Positions 1 through 9,345 of a stretch of DNA of 64,000 nucleotides are shown one piece after another. Origin of the DNA: Bimuria novae-zelandiae CBS 107.79. Taxonomy: Eukaryota > Ascomycota > Dothideomycetes > Pleosporales > Didymosphaeriaceae. The notes beneath the pieces were generated by a model. It saw only the letters and a program-made list of their open reading frames with translations, did no database searches and was not told the DNA's origin. How positions within the stretch are numbered: position 1 is the first letter of the stretch; every line of letters starts with the position of its first letter. The position numbers and the translations under genes were made by a program. The stretch lies in contig ML976668.1 in the NCBI GenBank assembly GCA_010015655.1, positions 879,734 through 943,733 on the forward strand, read 5' to 3'.

Positions 1-417
1 TGGTGGTGGAAAAGCATCCATTTTCGGAGGTAGTTTGCCGCCGCTTTTGGCGGCGTTTCCACCTCGCTTAACCCCCAAAGGCTCGCTGCTTTAACGATAA
101 CCCTGGCCGCTCGGACGGTGCCTGGACAGGGATCGTCGGCGCGCAGCGCGTTGGCTACCCACGCCTTGCCAGGCTTACCTCCCCTCATCACCGTGCTCGA
201 GGGCAAGCGCCGCCGCGAGCGACGCTGCTAGACTACCATTAGGCACGATGACCCTCCACTTTCTGCTCCGCAGGCCTCTGTTAGAACAACCCTATAAATC
301 ACCCTCCTACCAGGCCTCCTCCCCCTACAGATCCAACCATTGCAACCATTGCAACGCATACCTCGCGCATCTAGCCGCCTTCCTCGACCTCGCCGACCTG
401 CTCGCGACACGGCGACG
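1..417. other. GC-normal flank upstream of the DUF3435 pseudogene
   Basis: I recognise no gene here. A small perfect inverted repeat (GCCGCC, loop, GGCGGC) lies at about 40-55. This stretch would contain the promoter of the DUF3435 gene that starts at 418. If that gene was ever the captain of a Starship, the 5' end of the element would lie here or just upstream of the window, but I could not identify a terminus or a target-site duplication. Confidence 0.4.
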
Positions 418-3275
418 ATGGCTCGACGCAGCCGTAGACTTGGCACCTCCCGCGCCGTGCCTGCAGCCGTCTCTACCATCGCTACGAGTAGAACAAAGAG
501 ACGATGCCGCAACAATCCTCCTACCTCGATTGCCGTGCTGATCTATGAAAACCCGTCACCCCCCGCAACACCCTCGTTAGACTGTGGCTCTAGCTTCGTC
601 TGCGAGGAAGATCTCGAACCAGTCACACACTCGACCTTAGACACGGATGCTGGATCACCAGTGGACGCAGAAACCGACAGTTACAGAGACAGCGGCATTG
701 GCTTAGATGTAGAACGGGATGGAGAGCGGGATCCACCAGGTTCTGAAGCGGCTGCGATACTGGAGAGAATAGCCTACCATCAGAAGCAAGGTCCGGCGAG
801 ACCAAGACACTCTAATAGAATAACGGAACTATGGAAGACGGAAAGCCGATTCTGGAAAAGGCAAGCATCATAGAGGTCATTTGCATAACTTAAACTAACA
901 ATACTCAGATACTGCCTTATGGTCCAGGAAGTGACGGGGCTGTCTCCAGAGGCCCAGCTACGCAAATGCGACCCAGCCGTATTTAAGACGTATCTGGAAT
1001 GGCGAACAAAGCATTCCCGAATCAAGAAGGAAAGTGCAATTAAAGCTTATTAGAAACGGATTAGTATATATTATAATTAAGTTGTAGGCCATGCAATAGC
1101 TAATAAGGTCCTTAAAGATGTGCGCAGAGTTCGTTAGGCCCTACAATCCCCTAATTAGTGATTAATTCCTAACCTAATGTAGTGGTTACCAGAGCTCTAA
1201 CTAGACAGGTCGAAGAAGGGCAAGCTGGCTATGTATGTCCAGGACCTCTTTGCTATCCTGCATGCTCTTTAGGTAGACAATAAAAAGCCATTGCACGGCT
1301 TCATTCGCGTGTAGATTTCGGCCCTCCTCCTCTTAAGTGCAGCTACCGCTACACGACTAGGAGCGCTTGTCGAGAGTGTAAGCAATAAAGGAAGTAATAA
1401 AGCGCTCTGCTTTAAGGATGTGTTACTTATAAAGGTCCCTAGTCTTACGGATCACAGACAAAGCGTTCTTATGGCGAACGTGAACCTGGTGCACGTTAAG
1501 AACAAGGAGAGAGACGGAACACTGTAGGTTACACTATAAAGATTATCGTGCCTCGTTAATTTATTATTTACCCTTTAGAAAAAAGTTTACATTTTACCTT
1601 AAGGGGTTGCCTGCGTACTGTATCGTGTCGTATTTACTAGTTATCGGCTTTAGGCAGGGTGCATTCCACGATAGTTTTTCCACTATTTAACAAATCTTTA
1701 ATCTTGAGATACTAGCAGAACGCAAGGTTCTCCGCATTAGATAGAAGGAGGACAAGCTCGACAAGCCTTTCTTCTACAACGTTTAAAGCACGGTAGAGGG
1801 TGGCCGTGCCCTTCTACCATCGGCGTTCCCTTACTGGAAATATTGGGAAATTTTCGTCCGACTAGGCCGCGTTGCAGGATTCGAAGAAAACGTTAAGCTT
1901 TACTAGCTACAACAAGCTTCTAGGGACAATATTAATAGTAGGGGACCCTTGCAAATAACTTAGTTCTTTGTGCTAAAGCTAATAGACGCTGCCAGAGGCT
2001 CTTCCTACCACAAACCAAAACTAGACTATGGGTCACAGCAGCGAAACCTATAAAAAATATTATACGCCGACGCACATCGCACGCGACTTCCAATTAATCT
2101 ATTTTAGTACACCTTCTTAAGAGAACCTGGTTTAGTCCGTTGCTAGGATAGGTTTATCACGAGATCGGCGTGCGCTAGTTAAACTAAATAACGAGTAATA
2201 AGAGGAGGTGCGCAACTACCCGCTGCTTATGGCACTTCGCGAGGAAAGGGATAATTACAAGCGCGAGCTATATAGACAAGGCTTCCGGCCACTCGTGAAG
2301 GCTCAAGGAACTCCGCTTTATACAGCCTACGAGTCGACCAGCCGTAGGATCGGCAGTACTACGGAGCAGTTACGTAAGGAGCACCTAAAAGGGGCGATCC
2401 GAACGTTCCACAACTCGATTAATGCCATTGAGATTGGGGAGCAGCTTAGTGGGAAGCCTGCAACTAAGATCCTTACTCTACCAACCCTAGAATTCGAACT
2501 GCAAGAGCGTGCTACTGTAGCCAACATGCTCTCTAAACCTTTTAAGGACAATCAAGCTCGCGTCTAATATATTCACACTCTAGCTCGACTATGCCGCCGC
2601 CAGGAAACCCCTCGCCCAAAGGCTTATAAACAAAAGGTGCATTCTAAAAAAGATTTAGTAACATCCTCGAGAGCAGGTGGGCCCATAACTAAGCCCATAG
2701 GGCTGAACATTAGATTTAAGAGGGTTAAGCCCGCTGTATCTAGAAGCAAGGGAGTCGCCGATGCTTAGTCTTATTATCTATACCCAATAATCCTTCCACA
2801 CCCTATATGTCTTCTCTGTATAGGTCAAGAGGAGCTCTCGTACGAAAGGCGCATGCGCCATATACCGCGAAAAGACGTCCTTAAGAAGCACGTTATGGTA
2901 CACTTTAAGGTTCCCTAGTATCAGGGTGAGTTTGAATGCCGTCACCCTTCCTGTTCTACGAAGCTGAATGGGATACACCATTTCATGAGGCATGCATTGG
3001 ATATACACCATGTCGACCATTAATGTGCCGTTAAAGCCGACTTTGGTCCACAGAAGATACATTTTCACCAATCTTTGTTAGCAAGCTATCTAATGTAGAT
3101 ACACAAGATATTGCTTCTGAGCCTACATCCTGCAAGCGGCAAAGGGACTTTTTCCAGGACCGAATTAAGAAGCTAAAGACTAGGCATACCATTCTTCGTC
3201 GTGTAATGAAAACTATGGTTATCTAGCTTGAGTGTGACGTTTAATGGGTATTTTGGTTAGAGGATTGGGTTGACG
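418..3275 (+). pseudogene. RIP-degraded DUF3435 tyrosine recombinase (Starship captain-like family) with C-terminal zinc-finger region
   Basis: DUF3435 proteins are fungal tyrosine recombinases; some members mobilise giant Starship transposons. The likely start is the ATG at 418. The first exon is open to about 860 and is followed by a short intron with a CTAAC branch site and AG at about 908. The donor there is GC-AG (AG|GCAAGC) if the frame is kept through to YCLMVQEV. Downstream, family motifs are readable but cut by TAG/TAA: LEWRTKHSRIKKESAIKAY (about 990-1050), AATATRLGALVESVSNKGS (about 1340), then REERDNYKRELYRQGFRPL to TIANML-like text (2208-2567), then CLLCIGQEELSYE...CRHPSC...HHFMRHALDIHHV (about 2808-3020), a C2H2-like finger. 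The expected YDLRRAS motif reads as a stop followed by LQQAS, so both arginines became glutamine, as RIP G-to-A change predicts. The first 600 bases are unmutated and the rest is heavily mutated. The gene is surely dead. Whether it ever was a captain is inference. Confidence 0.8.
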
Positions 3276-3503
3276 GCTGTTAGTAAATAGTGTCTTTTCC
3301 TTAATTGTAAATATTAGTGTGAGTTCTGCAGCCTTCTAGGGATTTGTTGGTATATTATGTGTAGCTTATAGCAGCTCCTCCGCTAGCGATTCTTTCAAAT
3401 CTTTAGCGATTCTTTGAGGAAGAACAGGTAGACAAGGACATTATTTGCCAAAGTAACTCGTAATTTTTAAGGTAGAATAGCTAGGTAGACTCGACGTTAA
3501 ACT

Positions 3504-3564
3504 TGTAACCATAAATAATATTCTACTCATGAGGAGCAGAAGGTTAGCCTTTTGCTCCGTTACA
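3504..3564 (+). repeat. Left 61-bp LTR of the miniature element
   Basis: It begins TGTAAC and ends GTTACA, so the termini form a 6-bp inverted repeat. At 3533-3558 it holds a near-perfect hairpin: GGAGCAGAAGG, a TTAG loop, then CCTTTTGCTCC, with one mismatch. A related copy is reconstructed around the pogo element at 17542/19534. Confidence 0.9.
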
Positions 3565-3845
3565 GTTATGAGCCCGGAATCGCTGAGACCCTGCGCAAGC
3601 ACTCAAGTGGCGGATCAGCACTTGGGTGGGGTACCACAAGCGAGCAGGTGCACACCACAGAAATAGCCAAGAGCACTGCGCAAGACAGCCAGAGAGCTAA
3701 GAGCCAGATGCTATAGGGCCACAGATATGAGAGCGAGAGAGACTGGAGCAGAATAAACAGGGCATGCCGGACTACGGGCGACATGTATACCAAACCTTGA
3801 AAAGCTTACAGCTCTCCGTTCCTTCACTGCGATCTGGGGGGGGTG

Positions 3846-3906
3846 TGTAACCATAAATAATATTCTACTCATGAGGAGCAGAAGGTTAGCCTTTTGCTCC
3901 GTTATA
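3846..3906 (+). repeat. Right 61-bp LTR of the miniature element
   Basis: It matches the left LTR except at its end, where GTTACA has become GTTATA. Near identity of the two LTRs implies a recent insertion or strong conservation. The single difference is a C-to-T transition in a CpA context. Confidence 0.9.
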
Positions 3907-3911
3907 AAACT

Positions 3912-4843
3912 TAATAACCTAGGTTAAGTATAGAATAAAATTAAGAGTTATTCAACTGTTAAATGTCTCTTTACTAAGCCAAGCAATCACCTATTCTACT
4001 CTAGTATATATGGTTCTTATAAGAGGCACCTGAATGCTTTTCTCGTCTATTATTTTAGTTAATGCATATCGCATTAATCCAAATGATTCTTTACTCCGAG
4101 GTTACCGTAGGCGACGCAACGCGTCTCGAAGGTTTAGTTAAACGTAAAAGAGCAAACTATTTAATAATATCTAGTATGTATGCTTCTTATTGCTACACGT
4201 ATATAATAGAGCTTTATATGGCGGTGCTGAGTCTAACTGGTAGTCCCGCGGTCTGCAATGAATATTGGCGTATAGACTGGGTCCTGAAATGAGCTCTAGC
4301 AACCTAAAACTATTAAATTGTAGAGTGCGTATTCAGCGCCGTTTCTGACTTGGCGACATGTTTATGAGAGGAACTTATTCATGAATTCCCGAATCCGGAC
4401 TCGAAGGGCCGCTGGTAGGGGTCGCGGTGGCATCCTAACGTACTAAGTTTTTATTAAAACATATTAACACTTGTAAATGAGCGTATTAATCTGGATTACT
4501 TTCGATATGTAGAAACGTTGCGAACCCAATCCCTTATCTGAATCCGAGCCCCTTCCCAAAACACTTTCTCTACTTTATAAGCCCTTTGGCTCCAGAGGAT
4601 ATAAACGCTTTCGAATTTGGCCTGTACACACGGACTGAGAGATCCTTGTCATCTTGAGAACCAGCGCAATACTGTCTATATGCTTTGTCCAACCCGCAAA
4701 CCAGTATACTCTATTTCCAAATGGTTATCAACATGCTGGAAATTGAGAACATGGGGCCATATACTGGTCGCTTAGAATCATTCTTCATACTTCAGGTGCC
4801 TCTTTCGAGTTAAACCACAACCATCCTTGAGCCACTCAGCCTA
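3912..4843. other. Gene-free AT-rich stretch
   Basis: The sequence is TpA-rich and looks partly RIP-mutated. A 76-codon open frame at 4062-4292 shows no recognisable motif and I do not call it. The last part (about 4540-4843) is less AT-rich and would be the 3' flank of the minus-strand ankyrin gene. Confidence 0.4.
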
Positions 4844-6287
4844 TCATGAACCGAAACTCACTCCTTCTCCTCGTAGCACTTCAACCATTGAGTCAAGACC
4901 CTCTAATGAAGCCGCCCGAAGTACCGTCTCCCCGTAGATCTTCAAATCGACACCCGCGGCCACCAGATACTTCACCATTTCCGTATTTTCAAGCAGCACC
5001 GCTGAATACAAAGCGTGGCATCCCATCTCAATACCCATATCCATGAAGAACAAATCACCACCACGAGCAATAAGCTTGTGTACCATGGCTAAGCTTCCAG
5101 AGGCTGCTACTACATGCATTGCACTGTCTCCGTTCACAACATTCTCGTCTCCGATGAAGTGCGGATCAGCGCCTCGATCAAGTAGGAGATCAACGACGTC
5201 TTCGTGGCATCGTCGGCAAGCTTCTGCAAGGGGCCCAAGTCGACCAGAGACTCCGCGAATGTCGGCGCCAGCATCTAGTAGATAACGCACCATTTCAAGA
5301 TTTCCCAACCGAGCATGCCTTGTTAGATCACTTGACAGGTAGCTAGGCCCGGAAAAAAATCCCTCTAAGTATTTGTACACCTCAACATCTCTCGTGGCCG
5401 ATTGCGCTATACTGAGCTTAACCCCCGTGGAGCTACGGCAATCGAAGCTTCCGAAAACTTGGTCGACAAAATCGGTGCTTTCAGGTGCTGCACGTGAAGG
5501 GGGGTAGATCGCCAGACGAACCACCTCGATATCTCCTCGAGTTGCAGCTCCCCTGATAGAAGCTGGCCCTACCTTCCCTCTCCATGCTGTATCAAGTACA
5601 CGTGCGGGGTCAAGACCTTCCAGTTCAGGAACATTCTCTTGAAACATTTGGAGAATCTGGGCATTTCCTGCCCATGCGGCAAGTTCCATGGGTGACAGAA
5701 AGAGGTGGGTTTCCGTGTGGGGAGAGTAGCCTTCTCGAAGCAGACGTTGCGCTACGGAAATGTGGTTCAGATACGCCGCGGCGCATAAGAGGTCGAGATT
5801 AGGGCTCAGTGGCTCTTTCTCTAGCTTCGAATTAATGTACGGGAGCGTACACTGTTTTAATGCCGGCCAGCAGAGAGCTTCGATCGTAGTTTCTATGTCT
5901 GCCCCGGTTTCCTCACAAACTCGTTGAGCGACGAGGCGAAGATCCAGATAGCGGCGCTGACAGGGCTGGCGAATCTCATTGTGAACTCGATACACGAGAT
6001 AGGAGTGCCACAATTTGGTGGCGCCGTGATCATTCTCGATGGCCCAATCAGACAATATCTCATCTGTTTTGAAAGAATCGAGCAACCGTGACTCAAAGAG
6101 CGCAGGCGGGAGTGCTTGAGAGAATAGCTCTACATAGAAACCGTTAGGTGTAGCAACGGGTTTGGGGAAAGCAGGACCTACTGCATACAAGCCTCAGCCT
6201 TAAAGCTCGCTTAACCCCTCGAGCAAGGCTTGCGTGAAGAAGTATTTTTGAGAAGATCTCTTCGGGGAAGTCAAAGAGGTGCATCAT
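4844..6287 (-). CDS. F-box-like/ankyrin-repeat protein, two exons
   Basis: This model adds an N-terminal exon that a plain ORF scan misses. Exon 1 is 6287-6182 and exon 2 is 6129-4844, joined across a 52-nt intron (6181-6130) with donor GTAGGT, a CTAAC branch site and a TATGTAG acceptor. The join restores the reading frame across VCK|LFSQALPPALF and gives 463 residues. The N terminus (about 1-45, MMHLFDFPEEIFSKILLH) resembles an F-box or fungal ankyrin-protein leader ending in RLRLVC. Ankyrin-type helices run through the second half, for example about residues 300-460: GNLEMVRYLLDAGADIRG, EDVVDLLLDRGADPHF, TEMVKYLVAAGVDLK. Such proteins bind other proteins, and an F-box would couple them to SCF ubiquitin ligases. 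No target can be read from the sequence. It is intact and unmutated, although it neighbours RIP-affected DNA. A second in-frame ATG follows the first. Confidence 0.8.
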
Positions 6288-7024
6288 AGCGGCTGCTGAA
6301 GTGGTGCTCGTTTTCTGGGTTGTGGTGGTTCTACTGACAAAAGGAGATGCGAAGTGTGAGTTAATTCGGGCTGAAGAAGAAGGGCGTGGGGAAAACTTAT
6401 ATGGCCCGCAGGATCAAAGATATTAAAATAGGCTTAGACGGATCGCGGGGCACAGTAAGATGATACGTTTGGCGGCCCGCAGGCTCTCTGAGGCAGCGTG
6501 GCGGTGTATTGCTTCGTTAGCGCCCTCGGCTGCACTAGTCAGTTACACCTGGTTAGTATTTATAGATTGCACAACACTAATCACATTATGACATCAAGAA
6601 TCGAAACCAGAATATTTGTATGAGATATACACAAGTACATAAACAGATAGCAACTCTACATGCCCCCTCAGTTTAAACACTGAGCCTATGTCCCTATAAA
6701 AATGCCAATGTCGGAATATAGGTCACATGGATGTCGCAGGAACATTTCATGTGGGATTAGTAAGCGGTGACTCTGTAACGTACTTTAGACAACCATCACC
6801 ATCAAACAAAGATCAGAATTGACAAATAGGCTATCTTCAGATACAGATAGCTACAGTTCTCACAACCTGTTATCTAGCACGTAGAAGTTCTTCCGACAGC
6901 CAACGATTTCTAGACTCTACCCAGAATGCACCCAAGCTCCGCTACCAGAGATGATCTATTTTATTTGACGGTTAAACCACCTAGTTTTCTCTGCTTATCC
7001 AAATACGATATCCACTAGAGATAA
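6288..7024. other. Intergenic, promoter side of the ankyrin gene
   Basis: No gene is recognised. The first part is the 5' region of the minus-strand ankyrin gene and the end is the 3' flank of the secreted-protein gene, so the two minus-strand genes run head to tail. Nothing repeated or structured was noticed. Confidence 0.4.
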
Positions 7025-8353
7025 TTAGCATGAATCAAGAAAGACGAGAAAATTCTTGGTAGATAGAGGTTGCTTACTGTCGAATTTTCCTCGATCGTTC
7101 TGTCCGTTAGCAGCCTTGTGATTACTGACTTTGAATGCAGTGATCTGTTTGCCAACGCTATACTGCTGTCTAAGTTTATCGGCTCCTATACCAAATGGAG
7201 TACCAAGAAGGGTGTTAAAGCTGTTTCGTTCCACGCTGCCTGCTTCTGCTGACGCTTTAACAGTAATATCAACTACGTTAAGTGTGGGCTTGCCATTCAT
7301 CTGGTAAACATTTAAAATTGCGCTTATAGCCTCGGGATTCTTGACATTGTCGGCGTGGATGAGTTCCAGATCCTGAGGTCTCTTGCCGGCGGACGTGAAC
7401 AGATTCATTTGAATATCAGCGAGTGCAAGCTTCCTCTTTGGATCAGCGGGTACGTCGTATATGTTGAAGGCTTCCATAATGCTGATCGAGTTTTTGTCCT
7501 TGTTGATGGCAATCACGTCCACCGGGTCCCCACCTCCCTCGTAATATAAAGTTCTTACTTCGGTCACTGTTCCCCAGTTTGAATCGGGGTCTGCCCGGAC
7601 TGTCTTAGTATAATCATACTTGCTTTTGTCGAAAGGGTTGGGGACGTCCTTGGGAGGATAAGTCTTCAGGACAGGGGGCGCAACCTTGGAACATTAATAT
7701 CAGTAGCTGCTTTGTTTAAATAGGTTCAAATAGGTCTTAATTTCTGCACTTACCTCTTTTGGAGCAGCCCCAGCACCAGGTAGCCTTAGTCCTCCCCCTG
7801 GTGGTGGTGGAGGTGGTGGTGGAGCTCCGGGAACACAGTCTGCTCTCTTGCAATTAGGCTTTGGGGGTGGAGGCGGTTCTTGCGGCGGCGTCGGAGGCTT
7901 CTCGGGCACGACCGGCTTTGGCTCAATCGGTACGATAGGCTTTGGAGCCACTGGCGCGGGAGCGACAGGCGGTGGTGCCGGCGCAGGTTGGCCAAATCCT
8001 CCTTCTGTACCTGCCGATCCAAAACCTCCCTCTGTTTCCCCTCCACCAAAACCTCCAGTTCCTGTGGATCCACCAGGTGTCCCACCAGGTGCACTGCCGC
8101 CTCCGCTGCTGCCGCCGGTTCCTGGGACTGGTTCGTCATGTCCCTTGCCACCTTTGCCGCCTCCACCACCGGCACGACGATCCAAATCGATCACTTCGAT
8201 AGCGCGGAAGTTGTCGGCGACTTTTCGGTCGAGGCACAATTGCAAAGAGGGGTTGCATGGGTCTGACTGGGCCGGAACCGCAAGCGAATCGACGGGAAGA
8301 ACTTGCGTGGCCAGAAGACCGAGCAAGGAGTAGAACATGAGACGTTGTTGCAT
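7025..8353 (-). CDS. Secreted Gly/Pro-rich protein of unknown function, two exons
   Basis: Exon 1 is 8353-7754 (200 codons) and exon 2 is 7684-7025. The intron (7753-7685) has a GTAAGT donor and a CCAAG acceptor, and both exons join in phase 0 to give 419 residues. The ATG at 8353 is preferred over a longer upstream open frame because it gives a clear signal peptide, MQQRLMFYSLLGLLATQVLP, with probable cleavage after DSLA. A short Cys-containing segment (DPCNPSLQLCLDRK) follows. Residues about 62-190 are low-complexity, first Gly-rich (GGFGGGETEGGFGS) and then Pro-rich (VAPKPIVPIEPKPVVPEKP and runs of eight prolines). The C-terminal 200 residues are an unrecognised, probably folded domain with few cysteines. 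A secreted or wall-associated role, or an effector role, is inference only. I do not recognise the family. Confidence 0.75.
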
Positions 8354-9345
8354 CTTGAACGAGAGGGCGGTACTAATGACCGGAATGAGTTTTTTTCGAG
8401 AAGTTATGTGATGGAGGCTAAGCAAAAATTCTGACAAGTCATTCGAGGTAGGCTTTTGAGCTTTATGAAGATTAAGTAGAGGTTTGGGCTCTGTAAAGAT
8501 GAAGTAGATGTTGGAGCTTTGAGTAGGTTTGTGATTCTGTGGAAGTCTGGATGTCAAAGCTACATGATAGAGGTACAAATTCTCTTGCTTAAGTAGTCAA
8601 ATACTGGAGTCACCGACGTGTCATCTACATGATGGAAGAGAGGAACTGATTCTATTACGTCTAATGAACCACTTGCCTCAGTCTTGCCTCAACTTTGCCT
8701 CTGGCCAAGAGTTCGAGAGGACGCCCACGATATAAGAATGGAGGTTAGTACGGGGAAATGAGGCACCGGCAGAACGATGTCGGAAATGGTTCATGATGAT
8801 GATGATTAATGTGGCGAAGTCAGCACTGAGGCACTACGAGCATTTTCATTTGTAACTGAAGTCCTATTTTAGCGGGGCGAGGCTGTCGCCTTCTTGGTAC
8901 AATACCTACGGGGTCTAGGTAGGGACGCCTTAAGAGCCGCTAACTGCCGGTCCCTGCAACAACGTGCCGCCGCAGGGTGTTCTTATTCCAATCCCACCGC
9001 CTCGGATGTTTCAAGAAAATGAGTCATAATGGCAAATTACTATGTAGAAATCCTTCAAGGACGAGAACAATTTTCATTTTAGATTTAGCTTGCGGCAGAG
9101 TATTAGGAACATTGAAACATCCAGGTGCTGTGCTTACTTTCCACCATCGTGAAAACGTGTCAAATAGATCTTTGAACCGTATAAATAACGCTTTTAAGTA
9201 TCCATTAGTGTTCAATTTCTATCATTAAGCTATTGAATCATCTCACTATTCTCTTTGGGTAGGCAACATTTTCAGTCATACCTTCATAGCCTACGGCGTA
9301 CGTACTCGATTTCTTGAGGCTCCAGATTTCCACCGAGCATAAATC
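8354..9345. other. Divergent intergenic region between two accessory genes
   Basis: It separates the minus-strand secreted gene from the plus-strand six-exon gene and must hold both promoters. It contains a short (GAT)n run near 8790. Open frames around 8977-9228 show no motif and I reject them. Confidence 0.4.

Larger units (their letters stand above)
3504..3906 (+). mobile_element. Miniature non-coding LTR retroelement (TRIM/SMART-like), complete, with target-site duplication
   Basis: Two 61-bp direct repeats, at 3504-3564 and 3846-3906, bound a 281-bp interior. Each repeat starts TGTAAC; the left one ends GTTACA and the right one GTTATA, a single RIP-like C-to-T change. The 5 bp AAACT occurs directly before (3499-3503) and directly after (3907-3911), a perfect target-site duplication. 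Immediately inside the left repeat (3565) the sequence GTTATGAGCCC is the complement of the initiator tRNA-Met anticodon arm, which is the half-tRNA primer type used by Copia-like elements such as Ty5. A G8TG polypurine tract (3836-3845) directly precedes the right repeat. The interior has no convincing coding sequence, so movement would have needed proteins from another element. Total size is 403 bp, extremely small for an LTR element. Confidence 0.9.

Noticed and set aside
7848..8333. Plus-strand Gly/Pro/Ser frames over the secreted-protein gene
   Set aside because: They are complements of the low-complexity Gly/Pro hinge of the minus-strand gene.
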